DNA from: Portibacter marinus
Lineage (GTDB): Bacteria; Bacteroidota; Bacteroidia; Chitinophagales; Saprospiraceae
Direction of reading: 5' to 3'
Assembly (NCBI RefSeq): GCF_021533195.1
Contig: NZ_JAJNKB010000011.1
Span: 53,606 to 117,605 of the forward strand
Length of the DNA stretch: 64,000 nt
The position numbers were made by a program, and so were the translations under genes. The stretch's first letter is position 1; each line of letters opens with the position of its first letter. Shown in pieces: positions 1-9,264 of this stretch. Under the pieces are notes generated by a model, which did no database searches, was not told where the DNA came from, and saw only the letters and a list, made by a program, of their open reading frames with translations.

Positions 1-433
1 GTGATATTTTTTGTACCCAACCTTCAAATCCCGTCCAATTCCCGTTAAGAAAACCACTGATGCTCATCACTGAAATGACATGCTGAGGAAATTGACTGGC
101 ATAATTCAAAGCTACAAATCCGCCCATACTATGGCCTACAAGCAGTGCCTTGCTTTTGACGATATCAAGAATAAAACCATTGAGAAAGTCATTGAAGAAA
201 TTAATGTCAACAGTTGCGGGATTGAAACCGTCAGGTAAAGTCGATGGATAGTGGCCTGGCAAACTTAGTTGATACCAGGTTCTTTCCACGGCCAACTGTT
301 CCATACCAATTTGCCAGAAATTGAATGATGCTGAAAAGCCATGAATTAGGATAATCGGTGCAAGATTGGATTTTGATATTTTAGAAGAGAAAGCTATTTT
401 CTGATCACCATGATGATAAAATTGTATTTCCAT
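1..433 (-). CDS. Alpha/beta hydrolase (C-terminal part outside window)
   Basis: Not in an annotated complete frame because the window edge cuts it; reading the minus strand from the ATG at 433 gives 144 codons without a stop. The protein shows an HGF oxyanion motif at residues 31-33 (IILIHGF) and the nucleophile elbow GHSMGG with Ser102, both typical of the alpha/beta hydrolase fold; the remaining acid and His of the triad would lie outside the window. No signal peptide is visible, so a cytoplasmic esterase, lipase or C-C hydrolase is likely, but the substrate cannot be told. The next gene on the same strand ends 50 bp upstream. Family assignment is secure, specific function unknown. Confidence 0.85.
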   Translation of the reverse strand, partial: MEIQFYHHGDQKIAFSSKISKSNLAPIILIHGFSASFNFWQIGMEQLAVERTWYQLSLPGHYPSTLPDGFNPATVDINFFNDFLNGFILDIVKSKALLVGHSMGGFVALNYASQFPQHVISVMSISGFLNGNWTGFEGWVQKIS

Positions 434-482
434 AAATGACTTCCGATCCTCTATAAAGTTTACTTAGAGCAGGCAAGGTACA

Positions 483-851
483 TCAAAACAAACCATTTTC
501 ATTGGGACTGGCTTCATCAATTATTTGTCCTAGATCCCACAGCTCCACGATTTTTCCATTTTCAAATTTAAAAAGGTGGACCACCGTAATTTTCATGCTC
601 TTCTTTACGATCAAAGAATGTGTGATCACAGTTTGACCATCCTGAAAAACATTTTTAACATCGACCAACTCATTGGGTTCATCATTGTGGGCTTGTTTCA
701 TGGCTTCCAACAATGACTGGCGGTCACCTTTAAAATATTGATTATGGTGAATGAATTCTTTTGAAACATATTTATCGTAGCCTTCCTCCACTTTACCAGT
801 ACCAACGAGATGTAAGAAATCCTTAGCAATATCCTTTGGGTTCTTTTTCAT
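483..851 (-). CDS. SnoaL-like (NTF2-fold) protein
   Basis: A 122-residue protein of the length and pattern of the SnoaL-like polyketide-cyclase / NTF2 superfamily: an N-terminal helix (KNPKDIAKDFLHLV), an 'F.HHN..F' segment near residues 33-40, and the C-terminal strand pair 'VVHLFKFENGKIVELWD' that closes the cone-shaped pocket. Members include small isomerases, dehydratases and stress proteins; many in Bacteroidota have no known substrate. It lies 10 bp downstream of a small lipoprotein gene and upstream of the alpha/beta hydrolase on the same strand, so the three may be co-transcribed. No signal peptide. The fold call is good, the reaction is unknown. Confidence 0.75.
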   Translation of the reverse strand: MKKNPKDIAKDFLHLVGTGKVEEGYDKYVSKEFIHHNQYFKGDRQSLLEAMKQAHNDEPNELVDVKNVFQDGQTVITHSLIVKKSMKITVVHLFKFENGKIVELWDLGQIIDEASPNENGLF

Positions 852-861
852 CGTTTATTAT

Positions 862-1233
862 TTATCCATGCAATTTAATCCATTCTACATTATCATTATC
901 AGAAATCTTGATGACCAATGTTTGAGTACTCATAGGCCATGCTCCAATTCTTTTTTGAGATATGGTGTAATACAGATGCTTTTCGGAGGTGCGATCTGGT
1001 TCGCCCAATAAGTCAATAATTTCAGGATACCTAAGGCTTCTTACGCGATCGCCATATAATATTTCATCAACCATCGACGCCCGATAAGGATAATCTGCAC
1101 CTTTTTTTTCTTTCCATTTTCTAGCATCAAATGCAGATTCAGATCCTTTCACGCCATTATTTCTATGATCAACTTGGCAAGAAAAGATAAAAATACAAAT
1201 CATGAGGATCATCCACTTTCCCATTACTCGCAT
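862..1233 (-). CDS. Small lipoprotein
   Basis: A 123-residue protein with a short charged N-terminus, a hydrophobic stretch and a lipobox ending at Cys19 (FIFSC), so probably exported and lipid-anchored. The mature part contains a 'MVDEIL' helix, a 'LLGEPD' turn and a later strand pair 'LVIKISDNDNVEWIKL', a pattern reminiscent of the small BamE/SmpA-like lipoprotein fold; that resemblance is weak and is inference only. Ten bp separate it from the SnoaL-like gene downstream. ATG at 1224 is an alternative start that would still keep the signal. No function can be assigned. Confidence 0.65.
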   Translation of the reverse strand: MRVMGKWMILMICIFIFSCQVDHRNNGVKGSESAFDARKWKEKKGADYPYRASMVDEILYGDRVRSLRYPEIIDLLGEPDRTSEKHLYYTISQKRIGAWPMSTQTLVIKISDNDNVEWIKLHG

Positions 1234-1347
1234 GATCGATGTTTTATATTGAAGATAAGATTTTCATACAAATGCGAAAAATGCGACAAATTGAGTGTGA
1301 CTAAAGCTTGAGTTTTCATACACCAAAACTTAAATTGCGAACGTTAT

Positions 1348-1458
1348 CATATTTGCATGAAAAAACAATGTTCTGCTATAATCAAAGGAGAAACATTGTA
1401 AGAATAAGAGTACACAAATTAGTAATTAAGATGCCGGCTGCTTTTTTGTATCCGGCAT
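1348..1458 (+). ncRNA. Possible small plus-strand transcript with promoter-like and terminator-like ends
   Basis: In the 228-bp gap between two minus-strand genes the plus strand carries CATATTTG at 1348-1355 (7 of 8 match to TAnnTTTG), directly followed by a 14-codon ORF (ATG at 1357), and then a hairpin at 1431-1458 followed by TTTT. Together this could be a roughly 100-nt small RNA or leader-peptide transcript. No minus-33 element at the expected spacing is visible, and the hairpin may simply serve the minus-strand gene that ends at 1462. Low confidence. Confidence 0.2.
1431..1458. terminator. Hairpin at the 3' end of the propeller lipoprotein gene
   Basis: Seven-bp perfect stem ATGCCGG / CCGGCAT (1431-1437 with 1452-1458) around a 14-nt loop, four bases past the stop of the minus-strand gene at 1462. 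The T-run (TTTT) follows on the plus side; the minus side is only CTTAATT, so termination of the minus-strand gene would be weak. Confidence 0.45.
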
Positions 1459-1461
1459 TTT

Positions 1462-2856
1462 CTATTCTACCCATTTAATTTGATAAATTCTGCTCGGAGT
1501 GGAGGCTTGTGTATGTTGAGGTACAATATCCTCACAACCGCTGACAAATAAGGTCTGACCATCTTGACTAAACTCGAGACCCATAGGCCGATTGAAATCT
1601 GCTGTCACAATATCCCCATATGGCAATAGCCTTTCTCCTGTACCCGCAAAAACCTCCACTTTGCCGTCCATTGTAACGGAATAAATACGGTGAGTAGAGG
1701 TTCCTGCTACGTATAACTTACCATTGTAGAATTCCAGATGTCCAAGCCACATAATAAAAGGCACTAAATAGTCATCCGGTACATAGGTTGGAATGTTAGC
1801 GATGGTTTCAACTTCACCATTGGGATCTATTTTAATAATTTTACCTTCCTCCGAATTTATACTGGCATAGAGATTCCCAGAATCATCACCTGTTAGCCCT
1901 CTGATGCCTTTATCTACCTTGGCTAAGATCGATGCACTTCCGTCTATGGCGACTTTAATTACAAACCCTTCCCGATCTGCAATGTATAAGACACCCTGAC
2001 CGTCTAAATATATACCCTCTGGCTTTTTTAATTCTACCTCTCCCATGCTTATCACTTCACTCGACCCTACTGATGAAAATTTGAGAACCTGACCTGCTTG
2101 TGTATGACTGACATAAAAATTTCCTTGTGGATCACTGTCTATGCCCCCTAAATATGGGTAGGCGTTAATTGAATTAGTTGTTTGTCCATTTGCTCCAATG
2201 TAAATGAGATGGGACATCTCAAAATCTCCATCTGAAAGATCATTGATAATATGGTAAGATGCCATGGCAAGTTGGCCGTCCTTATTCATGGCCAACTCAC
2301 CTGATCCACCTTCCAGTTGTTTTGTATGATGACAAACTATACGGTTAGAGCTTAGTATCAGATCTTCAGGAGTATGAACCAGTGAGGGTAAATAAACTTC
2401 CGGATCTTTAGGTAGGGAAATGATTGCAGCACGATATGGTCTTCCCTCTATGATCAAATCCCCATCGCTATCCAACAATTCAGAAGGCATCCGCTTACCT
2501 TTTCTAGGGATCACTTCATTGGGCTGAGCATCTACATAATGAGCATTACTCAAACTTTGAAGAAAGTCCAAATCTTGTGATGAAAATCGCTCTGCTTTCA
2601 CGATATAGATTCTATACTTGGCGATGTGATCCAGTCCAAATTGGTGGTATTTTATTTCTATATCTGAAGCATCTGCCCTGTTGCCGTTATCACGTGCCTG
2701 TGGATCGAATGCAGGCTCTAAGCTCTGTGTAGGTTCCATCTTTTGACAGCCATACGTCATGATAAAAAGAAAGATCAGGAAAAAAAACATGCAAAATGAA
2801 GTTGCAAGATTTACCTTACCAAATGCCAAAATGTACAAAGTTCTGAAGAAAAGCAT
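1462..2856 (-). CDS. NHL/SMP-30-like beta-propeller lipoprotein
   Basis: 464 residues. The N-terminus has two hydrophobic stretches and a lipobox-like site before a Cys (MTYGCQ, about Cys37), so the protein is probably an envelope lipoprotein; ATG at 2790 (Met23) is an alternative start. From about residue 190 the sequence shows repeated propeller blades with NHL/SMP-30 style turns: 'GGIDSDPQGNFYVSH', 'PEGIYLDGQGVLYIAD', 'RGLTGDDSGNLYAS', 'HLEFYNGKLYVAG', 'PMGLEFSQDGQTLFVSG'. Such propellers often bind ligands or act as lactonase-like domains, but no catalytic residues are evident here. It stands alone 60 bp downstream of the AI-2E transporter gene on the same strand. Substrate unknown. Confidence 0.75.
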   Translation of the reverse strand: MLFFRTLYILAFGKVNLATSFCMFFFLIFLFIMTYGCQKMEPTQSLEPAFDPQARDNGNRADASDIEIKYHQFGLDHIAKYRIYIVKAERFSSQDLDFLQSLSNAHYVDAQPNEVIPRKGKRMPSELLDSDGDLIIEGRPYRAAIISLPKDPEVYLPSLVHTPEDLILSSNRIVCHHTKQLEGGSGELAMNKDGQLAMASYHIINDLSDGDFEMSHLIYIGANGQTTNSINAYPYLGGIDSDPQGNFYVSHTQAGQVLKFSSVGSSEVISMGEVELKKPEGIYLDGQGVLYIADREGFVIKVAIDGSASILAKVDKGIRGLTGDDSGNLYASINSEEGKIIKIDPNGEVETIANIPTYVPDDYLVPFIMWLGHLEFYNGKLYVAGTSTHRIYSVTMDGKVEVFAGTGERLLPYGDIVTADFNRPMGLEFSQDGQTLFVSGCEDIVPQHTQASTPSRIYQIKWVE

Positions 2857-2915
2857 CCATCAATATACAATATTACTTAAGGATAAAATAGATATTATTC
2901 CTCTCGATAGATCAC

Positions 2916-3959
2916 TTAGTCATTATCCACATCCTTGGTACCCATTAAATATCCCAGTGGTTGATAGGCTTTCAGATGATCAAACATCACTTTGAGCATT
3001 CCTGATAGAGGCAAAGCAAGAATAGCACCCGCTGCTCCCCATATAATACTAAAGGCAACCACTGTTAAAATGCTAAAGAGAGGATTCAGGTCTATATTGT
3101 CACCCACAATCCAGGGCTGTAAAATATACGATTCAATCACTTGAGCGACGGACATGATGGCTACAATTAATAATATATCTGTCATGCTCCCTCCTGTAGC
3201 TAGTGTAATCAGGCAAGCCATAAGCCCACCCACAAGATTACCAACAAATGGGATAAAAGTCAGAAAAGCAGCCAAAACCGCAAGTAAAATAGCATAGTCA
3301 ATGCCAACCAGGAAAAAACCTAAGCAATAAACCACTGATAGAATTCCTATAATGATTAACTTGCCATTAAGGTACTTTTGTGTCACCGTTGCCACATCTT
3401 CAATGGTATTCTCTGCCTTCTCATCATTATGAAAAATTCTGTGAAAAAAATTACTGATGCGATTTCTTTCTGCCAATAATAGAATGCAATATACAAGTGA
3501 AAGAAAAAATTTACTCACAATACCTGCTACACCACCTATAAATGCTAGAATGTTATTCTGCATTTTATTGACTGCTTCTTTCGCGTATTCTTCCTGATCT
3601 TTAAAGTTAATCCCAAACCAATTTTTAATATAGTTCTGTGCCTGTTTTTGAAGTTCAATCATTTCCTCCTTGATCTTGTCAGATTGTTCTGCTAACTCTT
3701 TAATCTGCCAACCCAAGGCACTCAAAAGACCTACAACAAAAAGCAAAATCAACAGGGTACTGACTATTGCTGATAGATACTTATTAAGCCTCCACTTTAA
3801 AAGCTTATCGTAAATCGGATTGAGTAAAAAAGCAAACATCCCTCCGAAAACGAGAGGGATCAGCAGCCCCTTGCCATAGTACATGATGATGGAGGCGGCT
3901 ATGACTACCAGCATGACCATCGTTGACCTCTTAATCTGTATTGCGCTTTCCTTTTTCAT
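2916..3959 (-). CDS. AI-2E family transporter
   Basis: 347 residues, the usual length for the AI-2E exporter family (PerM/TqsA type). It shows an N-terminal pair of membrane helices (about residues 13-45), a third at 62-82, a soluble helical segment (about 85-130) and a C-terminal block of membrane helices with 'FIPFVGNLVGGLMACLITL' and 'VESYILQPWIVGDNIDLNPL', the family's conserved PxxGxxxG and Q-P-.-.-G motifs. The family exports small molecules or works as Na+/H+ antiporter; the substrate here cannot be told. The HAD phosphatase gene ends 17 bp upstream, so these two probably share a transcript. Confidence 0.9.
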   Translation of the reverse strand: MKKESAIQIKRSTMVMLVVIAASIIMYYGKGLLIPLVFGGMFAFLLNPIYDKLLKWRLNKYLSAIVSTLLILLFVVGLLSALGWQIKELAEQSDKIKEEMIELQKQAQNYIKNWFGINFKDQEEYAKEAVNKMQNNILAFIGGVAGIVSKFFLSLVYCILLLAERNRISNFFHRIFHNDEKAENTIEDVATVTQKYLNGKLIIIGILSVVYCLGFFLVGIDYAILLAVLAAFLTFIPFVGNLVGGLMACLITLATGGSMTDILLIVAIMSVAQVIESYILQPWIVGDNIDLNPLFSILTVVAFSIIWGAAGAILALPLSGMLKVMFDHLKAYQPLGYLMGTKDVDND

Positions 3960-3976
3960 CGTACCATCATATTATA

Positions 3977-4837
3977 CTATTCTCCTACGCCGAATCGCAA
4001 TAGCTTTATTTCTGCAGTCATGCGATCAATGGCGAGCTTGAGGCTTTTAAATAGTTCTGATTCTTCTTCATAGTTGGCGGATGCAACGTTGTGCACCCTT
4101 CGATCTTCCGCCATTTGGTCATAGCCTTCCCATTCTTCATCCTTATCAGGATCTATTGCAATGGCTATTCCCCCACCCTTTTCCACGATCTGAAAGGCGG
4201 ACATATCGCTAGCTCCATCGCCTACATAAATGATCTGCGACATGGGAACATAATCATTTTCCGGGTCATGATCAATATAGGTATTTTCAAGTTCACTAGG
4301 CGAGTCCAAATCCAAACCTTCTTTCAATTGTTTGATGTAGTGTACTTTGTCAACATGGGTAATGATTCTCTTAGCACCGAGAATCCGACCTTCGGTATCG
4401 AATAAAAGCTCGCCACCATAAATTCTATCGAAGTGATCAGCAATAGGTGAAGCTTCAGGAATGGTTTTAAAACCAGCAGTCAACATCACAAATTCAAGTT
4501 CTATCTCTTCGTCTTTTTGTTGTAAGTGCGCTTTTAGCCTGGGAATGAAATCCTGAACTCCATCGAACAAAGGATAGCTAGCACCTAACTCTTCCATAGA
4601 TTGTTTTCTCAAAGGACTGTTGTCTTTGTGGCTCCACTCTCTAAAAGCCTCCGCCTTTGCAAGAGCGTATTGCCACATCTCATCCTTCATCCTTGAATTG
4701 ACTTCTTCAGAAAAAGTTTCATAATCCAAATCGAGGTGATCGAACAGTTTTTCAGTTGTACTGGGACCTAAAGTTCCATCAAAGTCGAATACCAATACAA
4801 CTTTTTCTCTTAATATTCTAGTCGCTGAAGTAGACAT
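3977..4837 (-). CDS. HAD family hydrolase
   Basis: 286 residues with the haloacid-dehalogenase motifs in order: motif I DFDGTLGP at about residues 18-25 (nucleophile and acid Asp), motif II around 'FVMLTAG', the Lys region near 'VDKVHYIKQ', and motif IV 'YVGDGASDMSAF' with the Mg-binding acids. A long C1-type helical cap separates motifs I and II. This fits a phosphoserine-phosphatase-like phosphatase, cytoplasmic; the physiological phosphoester is unknown. It lies 17 bp upstream of the AI-2E transporter gene and 56 bp downstream of the giant cytochrome fusion gene, all on the minus strand. Confidence 0.85.
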   Translation of the reverse strand: MSTSATRILREKVVLVFDFDGTLGPSTTEKLFDHLDLDYETFSEEVNSRMKDEMWQYALAKAEAFREWSHKDNSPLRKQSMEELGASYPLFDGVQDFIPRLKAHLQQKDEEIELEFVMLTAGFKTIPEASPIADHFDRIYGGELLFDTEGRILGAKRIITHVDKVHYIKQLKEGLDLDSPSELENTYIDHDPENDYVPMSQIIYVGDGASDMSAFQIVEKGGGIAIAIDPDKDEEWEGYDQMAEDRRVHNVASANYEEESELFKSLKLAIDRMTAEIKLLRFGVGE

Positions 4838-4893
4838 AAAAATGCGTTTTGTCTCTCGAAGTGCTGATTCAATTGGAATTGTTCGCTTTTAGG

Positions 4894-7800
4894 TCATTCT
4901 GTACTATCTACTCCTAAACTCATGAGATAGGCCAACAAATCCCTTAACTCATCTTTATGTAAATGGGCTGTTAAGCCAACTGGCATGAGGGAATTACTGC
5001 CAATTTCAGTTTTTTTTATCTCTGAATTTCGAATTTCAATAACCTGACCATTGGCCTGACGAATACGCATTGATTGATCAGTTTTACGATCTAAAATACC
5101 GATGACTTTCTCATCATCTTTATTAGTAATGATCATGGTCTCGTAGTTTTGTTTGATGTCTGCATTCGGGTTGATCACTGCTTCCAAGATTGCTGCTGGA
5201 GTCATAAAACTTCCTATCTTTCCCAGATGCGGACCACTAAGGCCACCTAATTTGTCCACCATATGGCAGGATCCACACATCAATTCCTGTCTGCGATACA
5301 CCAATCTTCCTCTGTACTGATCACCCTCATTTTGCGCAGCAACTATCAGTTCACTTTTCTCTTCTTCGGACATTTCCAACCCAATAGATGAGATTCCTCC
5401 TGCTTCTTTGACGACTTGTTCCAGTTCCAAAAGGTTAAGTCCTGCTGTCTGAACCGTACGTAAACTTGCACTTGCTACCATTTCAGGTAATGCTTCTTTT
5501 CTTAATGCGTTTACTAATATTTCGGGACCTTGGTTGGTTCTGACAAATGCACGAATCAGGGATTCTATGTGGTCCGCTTTTTCAAGCTCTTTCAGTAAAT
5601 CAACGGCATTATTGACAGCTGCTTCTGGATCATGTTCTATCCATGCAATGTTAGCTGCTAGTCTGTTCTGAATTGGTCCAGGTGTACTGGCCATTTTCCT
5701 GACCTTCTCCTGCGTTCCGATTTCGATCAGTGCTCTGCTGCATTGCAACAAAAGTTCATCATCATCTGCATTATCAATCACCGACGCAAGATCATTTTCA
5801 AATCCATTGGCTTGCCACTTGCCCACTAACTTGACGGCCTCTTTTTGCACTTTTAGTGAATCATCTTTGATCAGTAGGTGCAGTTCATCTAATATTTCTG
5901 TACTTAATTTACGCTCTAAAGGGGAATCATTCACTATTGAGAGGAGTTTTGCACTATGTTCCTGACGGGACTTTTCGATTACTTCTTGAAATATCGGACC
6001 AACACCAATAAGGGCCAAATGCTCCCAAATTTCCTCTCTGGTCTCTTCTTTCAGATCTTTATCATCTTTGTGATCATAAAGATATTGTGCAACTTGAGGT
6101 TCTTCTGAAGTCAATAATGCGAATACCTGAGCATCGGTGTCGCCATCAAACAGATCCTCGCCGTCTGCAAACTTCTCTAGCCAAAGATCCTCTGTTTTTT
6201 GTAGTAATAAGGATAACGCAAACTCAAGGTATTCATCCATTTCGTGAACTCTTACCTTGATGCCTACTTCCACGGCTTCATATGTTCCTGCATTTCTCAA
6301 CGCGTGTAGGGTTTCCAGACGCACCTGTGCATGAGGATCTCTGATCAATCTGCGGAATTCGTTGACATACTGGCTTTCCTGATCATAGTGCGATATTAAT
6401 CTAATGGCTGCAGCACGTTCTCTATGATCATCTGACTGTAAACTTCTCTCTAAATGCCCTTTATCAAAGTGTCCGATGGCTGCCAGTAACCAAAGTCCCT
6501 CGATTCTACTTTTCGACTCTGACGGCTTGAGGCTTACCATCCAGGATTTTATCTCAGAAGGCTCAATTTGTCTCTCTACCAATGCTCGGTTGGCTAATAT
6601 TCTGACGACTTGTATTTCTGACTTCAGTAAGCTGAATTGATTCTCCAAGCTTAGTTCTCTTATGTTCTTCTGGGGTGCCAGCGCATTTTTTTTATTGACC
6701 AACTTCCAAATTCTACCATGCGTCTTATCCCTCAGTGGGTGATGAAAGTCTACTTCGCCATGATCGATTATGGGATTGTACCAATCTACAATATAGAGCG
6801 CACCGTCTGGACCAAACTTTGTATCGACCGGTCGGTATGATCGGTTCTCTGAAACCAAAAGAGTTTGTAATTCTTCGGCCTCATAGGCACTATTTTGAGG
6901 ACTCAATGCATACCTTATGGTCCGATTGGCTCTGAAATCATTGGTGATCAAGTGACCTTTCCATTCTCCTGGAAAATTAGAGGAATAGACCATTGCAGCG
7001 CCCGTATATTTGGGTTTGCCTGTATTGAGACCAGGCAGTATGCGCCGAGACCCTACAGCCTGCATGTGCGCTGACCCCGGAAAAATATAGCTTATTCCTG
7101 CGTAGCTCGCACCATCAGTTGAAAAGGATTGTCCCCACTCATTCAGTGCCTCACCCCATGGATTGATCAATCCTCTGCTGAATACCTCTAATTTTTGATG
7201 TAGTGGATTATAAGACCATATTCCTGCTCCATTTAATGACTTTATTCCATCTTTAGTTTCAATGTATGAATTGATGTAAATTCCTTGAGTGAAATGTAAA
7301 TCACCCCATGGCATCCATTTTAAACCATGAATAGTGTGGTGTACATCTGCATTTCCAAAACCATCATACACGACGAAAGTTTCGTCTGCCTGATCATCCC
7401 CATTATAATCTGCCAGGAAAAGTAATTGAGTGGTTGCAGTGACATAGGCTCCGCCCTTCACAGGCATGACCGAGTGCGGAACCAAGAGATTTTCAGCAAA
7501 GACGATGTGCTTGTCGGCCACGCCATCACCATCCGTATCTTCAAGAATCACAATCTTATCATTAGGCTCTCTGCCAGGTACAATGTGTGGATAAGTACTG
7601 CTTGTCGCCACCCAGGCGCGACCCCTGGTATCCCAATTGATATTAATGGGATTTGCTATCATCGGATCCTTTGCAAACAATTGAACTTCGAATCCCTCAG
7701 GCACCCGAAATGCCTTTTGCTCAGCGACAACATCCGGTTCAGGTATGAAAGCAGGAATTTCATCATCTGCATACTTTTTTGGTGCTTCATAGGGCTTTTC

Positions 7801-8958
7801 CATTTCCACTTCCAGGTCATATTCATAACCATTCATCAAGCGTCGTATTTCCTCTTCTTTCTCTTCAACCAGTCTTAAAAGATCGTCCATTTCATAAGCC
7901 AGATGTCCCATCTCATGACGCCTGAATAAGTAGATGTAGGCCTCATTCAATGGTCTCATTCTAGACCGCCATAAGCGATTTTTTTCCCGGATAGTAGTCA
8001 CCAATCTTTCATGTTTCATAGAATCCAGCGCTAGAACTACATGATTTTCTCGACCAGCTTTAGATATCAGACGTCCATTGACATGAACAGATGCAGGTTT
8101 GGGTGTATGGATTCGACCCTTATAAATCCCATGATCTGGCTTGAACTTAAAATAGGTGCCATTGACCGTATTCTTTTGAGACATAATATCACATTGAAGG
8201 CAATGTTCGACTATCCCGTTCTCATCCAGGGTCAATTCAAATGCTTGGTCAGGTTGAATTTGCAGATGTTTAAGTATCACTTCAGCCACCTTTTGATGTC
8301 CTTCAGCATTGAGGTGAAGTCCATTCTTTGCAAATTGCCTAATCTCCTTAAGGCTTTGATTGAGGTCAATGTAAACATATTGGCGTGTTTCAGCCTGTTG
8401 AATTATAAAATCACTGACTACAGATAAAGCCTTATTAGCTTGTGTTAAATCTAGGTTGACTGGAGGAGGTGTCAATAAAATGATCCTGGCATCTAAAGAA
8501 TCTACTCTGTCCAATAGCCTGAGATAGCCAGACTCAAATAACCCGAAATCTGTTTCATCATCAAAAAATACACCCTCTCCACCATAGCCGATGAAAAGAG
8601 TAGTAGGATTGGCTTCTTTGATATGATTGAACAATGCCTCAGAACCATATCCCTCCTCTGCAGAGGGCGGCAGCCAGGACCTCGTGTTTTGGGCTGAGCC
8701 AAACTGTGAACGAGCCTTACCGAAAACATCGTCCGCGGCCCAACCTATGTTTTTAAAACTTACTTCTTTTGGATAGTAATACTTAGTCATCTCCACCTCC
8801 AAAACAGGATGATCTTCCATATTGGCAATGAAAGAGCCTCCGACGAAGACTATATTTTCTATTTCTTTGTTACTCAAAAATGACGGATTACCGTCATTTT
8901 GCTCACATGACATCAAGAATATTGAGATGATTATGAGTATTTGTAAAATTCTGATCAA
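4894..8958 (-). CDS. Multidomain lipoprotein: SGNH + PVC-type dehydrogenase propeller + HEAT repeats + cytochrome c
   Basis: 1354 residues. Residues 1-18 form a lipoprotein signal ending at Cys18 (FLMSC). About 30-235 look like an SGNH/GDSL hydrolase domain with block I written VGGSF and a late 'DLNQSLKEIRQFAKNGLHLNAEGHQKV' segment carrying the catalytic-type Asp/His block. About 405-760 match the membrane-bound dehydrogenase propeller of planctomycete-type proteins ('PEGFEVQLFAKDPMIANP', 'DTDGDGVADK', 'GPDGALYIVDWYNPIIDH'). About 780-1200 are helical HEAT-like repeats. The C-terminus is a c-type cytochrome: C1228-G-S-C1231-H1232, with a late 'LMPVGL' Met as possible sixth ligand. The architecture suggests a periplasmic sugar or polyol oxidation/deacylation protein passing electrons to heme. 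Substrate unknown. Confidence 0.85.
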   Translation of the reverse strand: MIRILQILIIISIFLMSCEQNDGNPSFLSNKEIENIVFVGGSFIANMEDHPVLEVEMTKYYYPKEVSFKNIGWAADDVFGKARSQFGSAQNTRSWLPPSAEEGYGSEALFNHIKEANPTTLFIGYGGEGVFFDDETDFGLFESGYLRLLDRVDSLDARIILLTPPPVNLDLTQANKALSVVSDFIIQQAETRQYVYIDLNQSLKEIRQFAKNGLHLNAEGHQKVAEVILKHLQIQPDQAFELTLDENGIVEHCLQCDIMSQKNTVNGTYFKFKPDHGIYKGRIHTPKPASVHVNGRLISKAGRENHVVLALDSMKHERLVTTIREKNRLWRSRMRPLNEAYIYLFRRHEMGHLAYEMDDLLRLVEEKEEEIRRLMNGYEYDLEVEMEKPYEAPKKYADDEIPAFIPEPDVVAEQKAFRVPEGFEVQLFAKDPMIANPININWDTRGRAWVATSSTYPHIVPGREPNDKIVILEDTDGDGVADKHIVFAENLLVPHSVMPVKGGAYVTATTQLLFLADYNGDDQADETFVVYDGFGNADVHHTIHGLKWMPWGDLHFTQGIYINSYIETKDGIKSLNGAGIWSYNPLHQKLEVFSRGLINPWGEALNEWGQSFSTDGASYAGISYIFPGSAHMQAVGSRRILPGLNTGKPKYTGAAMVYSSNFPGEWKGHLITNDFRANRTIRYALSPQNSAYEAEELQTLLVSENRSYRPVDTKFGPDGALYIVDWYNPIIDHGEVDFHHPLRDKTHGRIWKLVNKKNALAPQKNIRELSLENQFSLLKSEIQVVRILANRALVERQIEPSEIKSWMVSLKPSESKSRIEGLWLLAAIGHFDKGHLERSLQSDDHRERAAAIRLISHYDQESQYVNEFRRLIRDPHAQVRLETLHALRNAGTYEAVEVGIKVRVHEMDEYLEFALSLLLQKTEDLWLEKFADGEDLFDGDTDAQVFALLTSEEPQVAQYLYDHKDDKDLKEETREEIWEHLALIGVGPIFQEVIEKSRQEHSAKLLSIVNDSPLERKLSTEILDELHLLIKDDSLKVQKEAVKLVGKWQANGFENDLASVIDNADDDELLLQCSRALIEIGTQEKVRKMASTPGPIQNRLAANIAWIEHDPEAAVNNAVDLLKELEKADHIESLIRAFVRTNQGPEILVNALRKEALPEMVASASLRTVQTAGLNLLELEQVVKEAGGISSIGLEMSEEEKSELIVAAQNEGDQYRGRLVYRRQELMCGSCHMVDKLGGLSGPHLGKIGSFMTPAAILEAVINPNADIKQNYETMIITNKDDEKVIGILDRKTDQSMRIRQANGQVIEIRNSEIKKTEIGSNSLMPVGLTAHLHKDELRDLLAYLMSLGVDSTE

Positions 8959-9229
8959 GTGGCAGTAGATACTTTTTATAAGCTTAAGATGGTAAATTAA
9001 TCCAATTTTTATTTTATAAGAAAGAAAAGACTTAGAATAAAAATACTATTCTAAAATTACTGTCGACTACGATTTATGTAAGCTACTTGACAAATCTCTT
9101 ACAAGAGGAAAACCAAAATCAGTGAAAATCAAGTATATAAGTATAGAAGTGATAATCATATAACGCTTATTACCCGGTTGCAAAAAGCAACATAATAAGT
9201 ACCTAAAATAAAAACACCTTTAATTTTTC
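8959..9229. other. AT-rich intergenic region
   Basis: About 270 bp between the giant cytochrome gene's start and a hairpin at 9230. No ORF of useful length, no convincing TAnnTTTG element next to the 8958 start, and no repeat could be recognised. It presumably carries the promoter of the minus-strand gene starting at 8958. Confidence 0.5.
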
Positions 9230-9264
9230 AAAGCCGCTATGTTCACCCACATGGCGGCTTTTTT
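9230..9264. terminator. Rho-independent terminator (methyltransferase 3' end)
   Basis: Stem AAAGCCGCTATG (9230-9241) pairs with CATGGCGGCTTT (9250-9261), 12 bp with one G-T pair and an 8-nt loop, flanked by T6 on the plus side and AAAAATT on the minus side. It sits directly at the stop of the minus-strand methyltransferase gene (9263) and could work in both directions. Confidence 0.7.

Noticed and set aside
2759..2995. Plus-strand ORF of 78 codons across the two minus-strand genes
   Set aside because: It lies mostly in the antisense of the lipoprotein start and the transporter end, has low-complexity Lys-rich composition and no recognisable feature.
7426..8427. Plus-strand ORFs inside the giant cytochrome gene
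   Set aside because: They are antisense shadows of a long well-supported coding frame with no family resemblance.
9000..9262. Plus-strand gene ending at the 9230 hairpin
   Set aside because: No ORF of useful length and no promoter element is seen on the plus strand; the hairpin is explained by the methyltransferase 3' end.
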